Below are positions 1-7,081 of a stretch of 15,577 nt of DNA, piece after piece. This DNA is from Eubacteriales bacterium (GTDB lineage: Bacteria > Bacillota > Clostridia > Oscillospirales > Oscillospiraceae): assembly GCA_030528965.1 (NCBI GenBank), contig JAUMXS010000013.1:1-15577 (forward strand), in the 5' to 3' direction. The notes below the pieces were generated by a model. That model did no database searches and was not told the origin of the DNA. It saw only the letters and a program-made list of their open reading frames with translations. Numbering within the stretch: the stretch's first letter is position 1; the number at the start of each line of letters is the position of its first letter. Both the position numbers and the translations under genes were made by a program.

Positions 1-34
1 AAAAAATAAAGAACCCTGCTTGCGTAGGAGTCTT
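1..34 (-). terminator. Intrinsic terminator of tRNA-Pro
   Basis: Read on the minus strand, positions 34-26 pair with 17-9 (nine positions with one mismatch and one G-T wobble) around an 8-base loop. A T-rich tract follows (complement of positions 8-1). It lies just 3' of the tRNA gene, as expected for a tRNA terminator. Confidence 0.75.
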
Positions 35-42
35 CATTTTTT

Positions 43-118
43 TGGTCGGAGTGGCGGGACTTGAACCCGCGGCCTCTTGGTCCCGAACCAAGCACGCTAC
101 CATCTGCGCTACACCCCG
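43..118 (-). tRNA. tRNA-Pro (anticodon CGG)
   Basis: On the minus strand a full cloverleaf can be drawn. The acceptor stem CGGGGTG pairs with CACTCCG (one G-U). The anticodon stem CTTGG/CCAAG closes the loop TTCGGGA, giving anticodon CGG, which reads the proline codon CCG. The T arm carries GGTTCAAGTCC. Discriminator base A is followed by an encoded CCA at positions 45-43. The gene has its own consensus promoter 12-19 bases upstream of the 5' end and a terminator immediately downstream, so it is probably a single-gene transcription unit. Confidence 0.95.
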
Positions 119-136
119 ACAACCGAAAGCCTTATA

Positions 137-165
137 ATTATATTAATTTCCGGATGCATTGTCAA
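137..165 (-). promoter_or_regulatory. Consensus sigma-A promoter of tRNA-Pro
   Basis: On the minus strand there is a perfect -35 box TTGACA (complement of 165-160), a 17-base spacer and a perfect -10 box TATAAT (complement of 142-137). Transcription would start near position 130, giving a leader of about a dozen bases before the mature tRNA end at 118. A match to both hexamers with ideal spacing fits a strongly expressed stable RNA gene. Confidence 0.9.
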
Positions 166-245
166 GTCTTTTTTCAACAACTTCGAGCTTTCTGCCTTTT
201 TTGCCAAAGAGTCTTCCGACCGGTTTTGGGAAAAGGAGAATATTA

Positions 246-1601
246 TCAGCGCTGCCGGCGAACCAATGTACCTGGAATGTTCATCTCCTCACGGTATTTT
301 GCAATGGTACGGCGAGAGAGATGCACACCCTCTGCCGCCAGCAGATCACAGAGTTTTTGATCGGAGAGGGGATGCTGTTTATCCTCCGCATCGATGAGGC
401 GGCGGATCCCGACACGGGCGCGGTCGGTGGAAGTGCCGGACGTGCCGTTGAGAGAACGGGTAAACAGACTTTTGAACGCACAGATCCTGGCTCCGCACTG
501 AAGATATTTATCCCGGATCGCACGGCTGACCGTGGAGGGATGGATATCCAGTTTTTCCGCCACATCCGCGAGGGACATGGGTTCCAGATGATCCGTTTCG
601 CCCAGAAAATATCGGTTCTGTATTTCGACGATCGCGCGGGCACAGGACAGAAGTGTTGTCCGGCGCTGTTCTACGCTGCTGATGAGCCAGCGGGCGCGCT
701 GGAAACGGTTCAGGAGATATTCCCGAACTTCTGCACTGTCGCTGCTTTTCATCAGGTTTTTATAATAATCACTGATACTGAGATCAGGGAGCATACGATC
801 ATTAAGCCGTACATCGAAACCCTCTTCGGTCTGTACGGCGATGACGTCCGGGATGGTATATACCGTGGCGGCGCCGCCGGAGAAAATGGAGCCGGGAGAG
901 GGATCCAGCGTGCGAATGACGCCGCAGGCACGGTTGATGCGTTCAAGAGGAACGCCGAGGCTTTTCGCGATAAGACCGTAGCGTCCATGTGCCATGTCAT
1001 CGAGATGAGAGCGGATGATGGATAGTTCGACCTCACAGTTGGGACGACCGCTCAGCTGAGCTTCCAGACAGCCCGCCAGATCTTTTGCACAGATTCCCGG
1101 CGGATCCAGTTTCCGTAGCCGATCGATGATGCGGGAGATCATTTCCACATCGAGATCGAGCTGGAGGGACAATTCTTCCGGACTGTCGCAAAGATAACCG
1201 CGATCATCAACACAATGAATGAGAAAACGGGCGCAGCGTTCTTCCTCTTCGTCTAGTTGAAGAGGAGGGAGCTGAAGGATCAGATGAGCTTCCAGAGAAT
1301 CCTCCCACTGAGGGGCGGAAATGCGCGAGGCAAAATCCATAACGGGATCGTCGGCGGAAGAAACGGTTTCATGCCTGCGGCGCGGCTGATTATCCAGCCA
1401 CTGCAGCCGGCGAACCAACTGTTCGGCATCTTCGGAAGGGGGAGAAATACGTTCTGCTTCCAGAACCGGATTCTCCTGCAGTTCATGCAGAAGAAAACCC
1501 TGGAGGTCACAGGTGTTCATCTGCAGAACCTGCATTGCCTCCAGCAGCTGCGGGGACAGTGTAAGCTCTTGTTTTTGGTTCAGCTCCAGCTTCAGACCCA
1601 T
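246..1601 (-). CDS. rpoN: RNA polymerase sigma-54 factor RpoN
   Basis: This 451-residue protein has the full sigma-54 plan. The N-terminal region I is Gln/Leu-rich and starts MGLKLELNQKQ, with LSPQLLEAMQVLQM after it; it contacts enhancer-binding ATPases. A core-binding middle follows, then a helix-turn-helix (about residues 337-361, including HPSTVSRAIRDKYLQ) that reads the -12 element. The C-terminal RpoN box SRRTIAKYREE (429-439) reads the -24 element; the usual first residue Ala is Ser here. I chose the ATG at 1601 because AGGGAGG lies 10 bases upstream and the protein then begins at the conserved region I; an in-frame ATG 13 codons earlier has no such support. RpoN needs an AAA+ activator, and none is encoded in the window. 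It has its own promoter and points away from selC. Confidence 0.96.
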   Translation of the reverse strand: MGLKLELNQKQELTLSPQLLEAMQVLQMNTCDLQGFLLHELQENPVLEAERISPPSEDAEQLVRRLQWLDNQPRRRHETVSSADDPVMDFASRISAPQWEDSLEAHLILQLPPLQLDEEEERCARFLIHCVDDRGYLCDSPEELSLQLDLDVEMISRIIDRLRKLDPPGICAKDLAGCLEAQLSGRPNCEVELSIIRSHLDDMAHGRYGLIAKSLGVPLERINRACGVIRTLDPSPGSIFSGGAATVYTIPDVIAVQTEEGFDVRLNDRMLPDLSISDYYKNLMKSSDSAEVREYLLNRFQRARWLISSVEQRRTTLLSCARAIVEIQNRYFLGETDHLEPMSLADVAEKLDIHPSTVSRAIRDKYLQCGARICAFKSLFTRSLNGTSGTSTDRARVGIRRLIDAEDKQHPLSDQKLCDLLAAEGVHLSRRTIAKYREEMNIPGTLVRRQR

Positions 1602-1651
1602 ATGGTATTTGCCTCCCTGTTGTGATGCGCCTGTAAGCAATTTTCATACCG

Positions 1652-1680
1652 ACTATAACATATCCCGAAAAATTTTGCAA
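1652..1680 (-). promoter_or_regulatory. Promoter of rpoN
   Basis: On the minus strand TTGCAA (1680-1675), a 17-base spacer and TATAGT (1657-1652) form a sigma-A type promoter. TG one base before the -10 box makes it an extended -10. The start point would be near 1645, leaving a leader of about 45 bases before the ATG at 1601. The promoter is back to back with that of selC, with 29 bases between the two -35 boxes. Confidence 0.75.
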
Positions 1681-1709
1681 GGACAAGGGATCCGTCACGG
1701 GGAAAGTGC

Positions 1710-1739
1710 TTGACTTTGCACAAAAAAGAGTGTTACAAT
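1710..1739 (+). promoter_or_regulatory. Promoter of selC
   Basis: TTGACT (1710-1715), an 18-base spacer and TACAAT (1734-1739) give a strong sigma-A promoter. The start point would be near 1746, about 38 bases before the tRNA 5' end, so a leader must be trimmed (normally by RNase P). Confidence 0.8.
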
Positions 1740-1783
1740 AAAGCAACTTTTGGGGCATTTCAGAGCAATTCGGCAACAAATAT

Positions 1784-1879
1784 GGGGGCAGATGGGCGCT
1801 GGTGTGCCCCGCGGTCTTCAAAACCGTTGTGGAGGCCGACGGTCTTCCGGATGGGTTCGATTCCCATATGTCTCCGCCA
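1784..1879 (+). tRNA. selC: tRNA-Sec (selenocysteine, anticodon TCA)
   Basis: This 96-base gene has every hallmark of bacterial tRNA-Sec. It has an 8-position acceptor stem (1784-1791 with 1868-1875), a 6-bp D stem GGGCGC/GTGCCC with a 4-base loop, an anticodon loop CTTCAAA with anticodon TCA (1818-1820), a long variable arm (about 1831-1848), a T loop TTCGATT, discriminator G and encoded CCA (1877-1879). It is charged with serine, converted to selenocysteinyl-tRNA by SelA with selenophosphate from SelD, and delivered to UGA codons by SelB. None of selA, selB or selD is in the window. The acceptor stem carries two G-U pairs and a G-A mismatch at the eighth position. No in-frame UGA selenoprotein was seen nearby. 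Confidence 0.96.
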
Positions 1880-1886
1880 GAAACCA

Positions 1887-1959
1887 TGCGGTCGGTTTTT
1901 CGGATTTGTCCGCAGCCGGAACAGGAAAAGCCTTATTCTTTGCGGCCAAAGTGGGCCGC
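1887..1959 (+). other. Two hairpins in the selC-yqeB spacer
   Basis: Two stems precede the terminator: TGCGG (1887-1891) with CCGCA (1910-1914), and GCGGCC (1942-1947) with GGCCGC (1954-1959) around the loop AAAGTG. With the terminator that follows they form a structured RNA between the tRNA 3' end and yqeB. They could be a tRNA trailer, an unrecognised leader element, or chance. I matched them to no known riboswitch. Confidence 0.45.
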
Positions 1960-1977
1960 TGAATATACAGAAGCCAG

Positions 1978-2015
1978 ACAGGGAGAGAAGAAACGGTCTT
2001 TTCTGCCTGTTTTTT
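1978..2015 (+). terminator. Intrinsic terminator between selC and yqeB
   Basis: ACAGG (1978-1982), AGA (1984-1986) and AAGA (1988-1991) pair with TCTT (1997-2000), TCT (2002-2004) and CCTGT (2006-2010). There is one G-G mismatch and one G-T wobble, around the loop AACGG. A run of six T (2010-2015) follows. It terminates selC transcripts. I see no clear promoter between it and yqeB, so partial read-through could be how yqeB is expressed. Confidence 0.85.
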
Positions 2016-2058
2016 GATATTGTGCGCCGTGACGGCGGAAAGTATTTGGAGGAGAATG

Positions 2059-2871
2059 ATGGAAGGTCTGATTTTGGTCCGCGGCGCCGGAGATCTGGCG
2101 ACAGGCGTTATTCATAAACTCGTACGATGCGGATGGCCGGTGCTTGCTCTGGAATTGCCGCAGCCTGCGGCGATCCGGCGGCAGGCCGCTTTTTCCACTG
2201 CGGTGTGGAACGGCTGCGCCTGCGTGGAGGGCGTGACAGCGTACCGGGCGGATACTTTGGACGAAGCGGAAAAGATTATGCAGCAGGGACATTTGCCGAT
2301 CCTTGTCGATCCTTCGTGTGACTGCCTGCGGATCCTTCGCCCGTCGGCTGTCGTGGACGCCATTCTGGCCAAAAAGAATCTCGGAACCAATCTGAATATG
2401 GCTCCTTGTGTCGTGGCCCTGGGCCCGGGCTTTACGGCAGGGCTGGATTGCCATGCCGTAGTGGAAACCATGCGCGGAGCCGATCTCGGACGTGTGTATT
2501 ATACGAAATCGGCCAAAGCCGATACGGGAAAACCGGGTATCATCGGCGGCTATGGGGAAGAGCGCGTGCTGCACGCACCGACGGATGGACGTGTGCACGT
2601 TCTTCGGGACATCGGGGAACGTGTGGAAGCAGGGGACTGTGTTGCCATGGTGGATGATATGCCGGTCGTGACGGTGATCTCCGGCACGGTGCGGGGGATG
2701 CTGCCGGAAGGGTATCCCGTTACACCGGGATTCAAACTCGCCGACGTGGATCCCCGTTCCGCCGATCAGATCCACTGTGATCATATTTCCGATAAAGCAC
2801 GATGCATCGCGGGCGGTGTTGTGGAGGTCCTTCTTTCGGCAGGTGTTTACCCTCCGAAGAAAAAACTTTGA
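2059..2871 (+). CDS. yqeB: YqeB-family selenium-dependent molybdenum hydroxylase maturation protein
   Basis: The 270-residue product matches the YqeB / EF2563 family, known from comparative genomics as an accessory factor of molybdenum hydroxylases that carry a labile, non-selenocysteine selenium. It opens with the family signature LILVRGAGDLATG, a Rossmann-like glycine motif. Further typical stretches are KKNLGTNLNMAP, VVALGPGFTAG and TGKPGIIGGYGEERVL, with a C-terminal lipoyl/biotinyl-like part (residues about 171-225; APTDGRVHV, GERVEAGD, ISGTVRGMLPEG). GGAGGAG (2048-2054) lies before two adjacent ATG codons at 2056 and 2059; I chose 2059 for its better spacing. The exact reaction of the family is not established. 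Its position beside selC is consistent with a selenium role. Partner genes such as selD, yqeC or a xanthine dehydrogenase-like hydroxylase are not in the window. Confidence 0.9.
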   Translation: MEGLILVRGAGDLATGVIHKLVRCGWPVLALELPQPAAIRRQAAFSTAVWNGCACVEGVTAYRADTLDEAEKIMQQGHLPILVDPSCDCLRILRPSAVVDAILAKKNLGTNLNMAPCVVALGPGFTAGLDCHAVVETMRGADLGRVYYTKSAKADTGKPGIIGGYGEERVLHAPTDGRVHVLRDIGERVEAGDCVAMVDDMPVVTVISGTVRGMLPEGYPVTPGFKLADVDPRSADQIHCDHISDKARCIAGGVVEVLLSAGVYPPKKKL

Positions 2872-2987
2872 GCTGAATCGCTCGGGCGGAGTATGCGGAA
2901 AAGCGGAAGCCGGCGGGCGTGTCTTTTTCCCGGGACGGACGCATAGGCTGTACAGAACTGCCGGGGTGAAAATTTTAGAGCGAAGCG

Positions 2988-3016
2988 TTGTAAATGGGCA
3001 GGAGATATGATACAAT
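2988..3016 (+). promoter_or_regulatory. Promoter of the uppP-ftsK-mrnC-rqcH operon
   Basis: TTGTAA (2988-2993), a 17-base spacer and TACAAT (3011-3016) form a good sigma-A promoter. A nearby AT-rich stretch (3017-3030) could hold an alternative -10. The start point would be near 3023, giving a leader of almost 90 bases that contains the hairpin at 3045-3071. The 116 bases between yqeB and this promoter show no gene and no convincing terminator. Confidence 0.7.
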
Positions 3017-3044
3017 AATATAATAATTTGAAATTAACAGCTGT

Positions 3045-3071
3045 TTTCCGTGCGCGAAAAGCGCTCGGAAA
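3045..3071 (+). promoter_or_regulatory. Stable hairpin in the uppP 5' leader
   Basis: TTTCCG (3045-3050) and GCGC (3052-3055) pair with GCGC (3061-3064) and CGGAAA (3066-3071). There is a single T-T mismatch and a GAAAA loop. A short T run (3082-3086) follows only after about 10 bases, so this is a poor intrinsic terminator. It may be a leader element or an mRNA-stabilising 5' hairpin; its role is unknown. Confidence 0.5.
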
Positions 3072-3110
3072 CCGCAGGATTATTTTTGGATCCGGGAGGG
3101 ATGAGATGAT

Positions 3111-3947
3111 ATGACAATCTGGTATGCGATGCTTCTGGGCCTCATTCAGGGAGTGGCGGAGTTTCTGCCAATCTCCAGTTCGGGTCATCTTTCTGTATTT
3201 CAGAATATCTTTTCGATGCAGACGGCAGAGGACGGACATATGTTCTTTGATGTTCTTCTGCATCTTGGAACGCTGGCTGCCGTTATTGCGGCCTATTGGA
3301 GCGATATAAAATCCATGGTGTTTGAAGTGCTGGCCATTTTTCGCAGCATTCGTCATCCGTCGCAGGAACCCGAATGCCGTCGTCCTGCCGGTCGGCTGGC
3401 ATTGATGCTGGTGCTGGGTACACTGCCGCTCTTTTTGATCCTGCCGGTCATGGATCAGATCGAAAAACTCTATTACAGCACATTCTTTATCGGTCTGGTG
3501 TTCCTGCTTACCGGCTGCATGCTGTACATATCGGATCGTATGGCTCAGGGGAACAAACGCGAGGGAAGCATGCGTGTTCGCGATGCACTGCTGATCGGAT
3601 TGTGCCAGTGCGTGGGTACGATCCCCGGCCTTTCCCGCTCGGGAGTAACGATCACAGCCGGCCTGGCTGCGGGTCTGGATCGGAAGTTTGCCGTAAAGTT
3701 TTCTTTGCTTCTTTCGATCCCGGCTGTGTTGGGAGCGAATCTTCTTGGCCTGCTGGATGCTATTGGGGAACCGTTTGACTGGTCCTGTGTGCCTGCCTAT
3801 CTTGTCGGTATGCTGACGGCGGCGGTCTCCGGTTATTTTGCCATCAGATTGCTGCGGTATATCGCTGACCGCAGAAGATTTGGTGCCTTTGCCTATTACT
3901 GCTGGGGCATCGGTGTAGTGACCATCATTCTTTCGATGATATTCTAA
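3111..3947 (+). CDS. uppP: Undecaprenyl-diphosphatase UppP (BacA family)
   Basis: The 278-residue integral membrane enzyme removes a phosphate from undecaprenyl diphosphate, recycling the lipid carrier for peptidoglycan and other wall polymers; overproduction of this family gives bacitracin tolerance. The first signature is GVAEFLPISSSGHL, with E17, S23 and H26 matching known catalytic positions. The first Glu of the E. coli motif is Gln (Q13) here, which I recall as common in the family. The second signature is IPGLSRSGVTI. Several hydrophobic helices span the rest, and the length is typical. GGGAGGG at 3094-3100 sets the ATG at 3111; the two ATGs in between run into stops at once. It is the first gene of the operon, and ftsK starts 14 bases after its stop. 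Confidence 0.96.
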   Translation: MTIWYAMLLGLIQGVAEFLPISSSGHLSVFQNIFSMQTAEDGHMFFDVLLHLGTLAAVIAAYWSDIKSMVFEVLAIFRSIRHPSQEPECRRPAGRLALMLVLGTLPLFLILPVMDQIEKLYYSTFFIGLVFLLTGCMLYISDRMAQGNKREGSMRVRDALLIGLCQCVGTIPGLSRSGVTITAGLAAGLDRKFAVKFSLLLSIPAVLGANLLGLLDAIGEPFDWSCVPAYLVGMLTAAVSGYFAIRLLRYIADRRRFGAFAYYCWGIGVVTIILSMIF

Positions 3948-3961
3948 CTGGAGTGGATACC

Positions 3962-6664
3962 ATGACACAAAAGGGAACCGGAACAACCAAAAAACCCGGA
4001 ACGACTGCGCATGCCGGCAGTTCTGCCGGAAAGAAACAGACCGCGAAAAAACAATCGAAGCCTATCCGCCGTGAAATCGGCGCGGTGGTTTGCCTGTTCC
4101 TGGGAATGTTCTCCTTCCTGGGATATTTCAACCTGGAGGCTTGGTTCATAGATTTCTTCTGCAATACCATCAAGGGCGTGATCGGCTGGGGTTACTTTGT
4201 TTTCCCGCCGTCTCTCCTTCTTGGAGCATGGATCCTGGGCTTCCATCGTGGACGGCCTGTGCGTTTCCGGCTGGTTTCAGCTCTGCTGCTGCCGGTGTTT
4301 TTCGGCACACTGGCACACATGCTGTTCAGCCGTATCGATTATGAACTTGGATGGAAAATGATCTCGCAGCTGTATGTTGACGGCCAGGCCATGATCTGCG
4401 GCGGTGTCACAGGCGGTGCATTGGGCCTGCTGATGGAAAGTGCGTTCAGCATCTACGGTGCCGTTCCTGCCTGCATCTGCATTTTCCTTGTTTTCCTGAT
4501 GCTCGCTTTGCGCCTGACCCCCGCACGGATCGCGGAGAAACGCCGCAGCCGCAAGCCGCGCCCGGAATATAAACCGGTTCCGGAGAAAAAAGCGGAACCT
4601 GCGCTTGAACCGAAGCGGCAGTCCGGCAAGCATGCGGCCAGGGAAGAGCCTGTCCCGGAACAGATGCGGCTGCGTCATGCCATTGATATTCCGATGGATG
4701 AGCCTACGGAGAAACTGCCCGCCGTTAAATCCGCAGAGGGTAAAAAGATCGGATTTTTCAATCCCAAGCCCCGTGTTCGTACACCGGATCAGCTGTTGTC
4801 CGGAGCGGATGTACCTGCAGAGACCGAAGCTCCTGCTCCGGCAGCGGGAGAACCGAAAAAAACGGCAGCAGACCTTCCTGCACCGGAACGGTTCAGCCCC
4901 GAGGAGGAGACGGTCCCGTTTACTGCGGAGACAGAAAAACCCTTTGCTTCCCCCCTGGATAAGCCCGCTGCGCCGGTGCCTATTTCCGTTGTATCGGAGA
5001 TCTGCGATCCTCCGAAGGAGAGCGGCAAATCCACGGTAAATGAGGCAGAGGAATTCGCGCGTACGCTGGAGGAAGCTGCTGCCGAGGCCCCGGAGGCCTA
5101 TGAATTTCCGCCGCTTGATCTTCTGCGCATGGGTAATGCAACTGTGCTGGACGGACGGGAAGAGATCTCTCTTAATCGGGAACGTCTGGATGCTACGCTT
5201 AAGAGCTTCGGGATCGGTGCTTCGATACGGGATGTTACGCGTGGTCCTACGGTCACGCGGTATGATCTGGAGCTTGAGGCCGGCGTGAAACTGAATAAGC
5301 TCACGAATCTTGCCGGAGATCTGGCTTTGTCTCTGGGTGTACTCAGTGTGCGCATCGCGCCTATTCCGGACAAAATTTCCACCGTTGGAATTGAAGTGCC
5401 CAACAAGTTGGTCAGCACGGTGTATCTCCGCGATATCGTTAGTTCTCCCACGTTCCGCAATGCGCAGGGAAAACTCAGTTTTGCCATCGGTAAGGATATT
5501 GCCGGCAGCGCGATCGTGGGCGATATTGCGAAGCTCCCGCATATGCTTATCGCCGGTACCACCGGAAGCGGTAAGTCCGTCTGTATGAACTCGCTGATCA
5601 TCAGCTTGCTTTATAAATCCACTCCGGACGAAGTCCGACTCATTATGATCGACCCGAAGATGGTTGAACTGGGCATCTATAACGGAATCCCGCATTTGTA
5701 TGTCCCGGTCGTTACCGACCCGAAAAAAGCCGCGGGCGCGCTGCAGTGGGCGGTTGTGGAAATGATGAAGCGCTATCGCTTGTTCTCGGAGGTCGGCGTG
5801 CGCGATTTGGCGGGGTATAATGCCTATCGCAGCAAAGTCGGGGAACCGACGATGCCGCAGGTCGTGATTGTGATCGATGAGCTTGCGGACCTTATGCTTG
5901 TGGCCTCCAAGGAAGTGGAAGAAAGTATCTGCCGTGTGGCACAGATGGGCCGTGCATCGGGTATGCATCTGGTGATCGCCACGCAGCGCCCGTCGTCGGA
6001 TGTCATTACCGGACTTATGAAAGCCAATATCCCCAGTCGTATTGCCTTTGCTGTTTCGAGCGCGCTGGAAAGCCGTATTATTCTGGATCAGCAGGGTGCG
6101 GAAAAACTCATCGGTATGGGCGATATGCTGTATGCACCTCTGGGCAGCGGTAAGCCGATCCGCGTGCAGGGAGCCTTTATCTCCGACGAAGAGCGCGAAA
6201 AGGTCATTGATTTCATCAAGGGGAATGCCGAAGCCTGCTACAGCAATGAGATCATGGATCAGATCGAGCGTGCGGCGGCGGAAAAAAGCTCCGGCGCACA
6301 GACGAACGGTCATGGGAACCATGTTGCAGTCTCCGGCGGAGATGAGACGTCGGACGAGCCGTTTTCCGAATATGACGAACTGCTTCCGCAGGCGGTGGAT
6401 GTTATCTTTGACACCAAACAGGCCTCCGTTTCCATGCTGCAGCGGCGGCTGAAGCTGGGTTATGCCCGCGCGGCGCGTCTTGTGGATCAGATGGAAGAAA
6501 TCGGCGTAGTGGGCCCGTTTGAGGGTTCTAAACCGCGTCAGATACTGATTACAAAGGAGCAGTGGCAGGAGATGCAGTTTGGCAGCGGACGTGCTCCGGT
6601 GGAACAGATCTGCATGGAAGAAGCGATGCTTCCGGAATCCGATGATGGTGAGGAGACGCTGTAA
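3962..6664 (+). CDS. ftsK: DNA translocase FtsK/SpoIIIE
   Basis: The 900-residue protein pumps DNA through the closing septum during division or sporulation. A cationic N-terminus is followed by four or five membrane helices (about 39-184), a long Pro/Glu/Ala-rich linker (about 190-380) and the motor. Walker A is GTTGSGKS (532-539) and Walker B is VVIVIDELADLM (from 634). At the C-terminus is the winged-helix gamma domain (about 807-875, LLPQAVDVIFDTKQASVSML) that reads polar DNA motifs. I chose the ATG at 3962 because GGAG lies 8 bases upstream; an in-frame GTG at 3953 overlaps that site. Whether it acts in vegetative division (FtsK/SftA) or sporulation (SpoIIIE) cannot be told from sequence alone. 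mrnC starts directly after the stop codon. Confidence 0.96.
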   Translation: MTQKGTGTTKKPGTTAHAGSSAGKKQTAKKQSKPIRREIGAVVCLFLGMFSFLGYFNLEAWFIDFFCNTIKGVIGWGYFVFPPSLLLGAWILGFHRGRPVRFRLVSALLLPVFFGTLAHMLFSRIDYELGWKMISQLYVDGQAMICGGVTGGALGLLMESAFSIYGAVPACICIFLVFLMLALRLTPARIAEKRRSRKPRPEYKPVPEKKAEPALEPKRQSGKHAAREEPVPEQMRLRHAIDIPMDEPTEKLPAVKSAEGKKIGFFNPKPRVRTPDQLLSGADVPAETEAPAPAAGEPKKTAADLPAPERFSPEEETVPFTAETEKPFASPLDKPAAPVPISVVSEICDPPKESGKSTVNEAEEFARTLEEAAAEAPEAYEFPPLDLLRMGNATVLDGREEISLNRERLDATLKSFGIGASIRDVTRGPTVTRYDLELEAGVKLNKLTNLAGDLALSLGVLSVRIAPIPDKISTVGIEVPNKLVSTVYLRDIVSSPTFRNAQGKLSFAIGKDIAGSAIVGDIAKLPHMLIAGTTGSGKSVCMNSLIISLLYKSTPDEVRLIMIDPKMVELGIYNGIPHLYVPVVTDPKKAAGALQWAVVEMMKRYRLFSEVGVRDLAGYNAYRSKVGEPTMPQVVIVIDELADLMLVASKEVEESICRVAQMGRASGMHLVIATQRPSSDVITGLMKANIPSRIAFAVSSALESRIILDQQGAEKLIGMGDMLYAPLGSGKPIRVQGAFISDEEREKVIDFIKGNAEACYSNEIMDQIERAAAEKSSGAQTNGHGNHVAVSGGDETSDEPFSEYDELLPQAVDVIFDTKQASVSMLQRRLKLGYARAARLVDQMEEIGVVGPFEGSKPRQILITKEQWQEMQFGSGRAPVEQICMEEAMLPESDDGEETL

Positions 6665-7081
6665 ATGGAAGAATGTTTCAGACCCTGTGTTTCGGACCGG
6701 GAACTGAATGCAATGAGTACCCTTGCTCTGGCCCATGTGGGGGATGCGGTATATGAACTGCTGGTACGCACACGGCTGACTCTGGAAGGGAACCGGACAG
6801 CCCGGGTTCTGCACCGGGAAGCGGTGCGCCGTGTTTCCGCCCCGGCACAGGCGCGTGCGATCAAGAAGATCGAAATGCAGCTTACGGAAACGGAATGGGA
6901 AGTGTTCCGCCGCGGGCGGAATGCCCATGTCCATGCTATCCCCCGTGGAGCCGCTGTGGGAGAATACCACGCGGCCACGGGCTTGGAGACGCTGTTCGGC
7001 TGGCTTTATCTTCGCGGTGAAGAGCAGCGTGTAAACGAACTGTTCAGGATGATTATGGAGGACTCGGACAATGCCACTTGA
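6665..7081 (+). CDS. mrnC: Mini-ribonuclease III (MrnC)
   Basis: The 138-residue protein is an RNase III catalytic domain without the double-stranded RNA-binding domain. In Bacillus, Mini-III matures 23S rRNA by trimming its paired ends. The catalytic signatures are ALAHVGDAVYELLVR (acidic D27) and AATGLETLFGWLYL (acidic E108), with RRGRNAHVH between them. The start codon abuts the ftsK stop, and GAGGAG (6650-6655) inside ftsK supplies the ribosome binding site. Its last 11 bases overlap rqcH, so translation of the two is likely coupled. Many Bacillota keep mrnC next to cysS and rlmB; here it instead sits in an ftsK operon. Confidence 0.93.
   Translation: MEECFRPCVSDRELNAMSTLALAHVGDAVYELLVRTRLTLEGNRTARVLHREAVRRVSAPAQARAIKKIEMQLTETEWEVFRRGRNAHVHAIPRGAAVGEYHAATGLETLFGWLYLRGEEQRVNELFRMIMEDSDNAT

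Noticed and set aside
159..1025. A 288-codon plus-strand frame opposite rpoN
   Set aside because: The minus strand encodes a complete sigma-54 factor; the plus frame has no motif and starts inside the tRNA-Pro promoter.
1933..3015. A 360-codon minus-strand frame opposite yqeB
   Set aside because: It crosses the terminator, the yqeB gene and the uppP promoter region, and shows no known motif.
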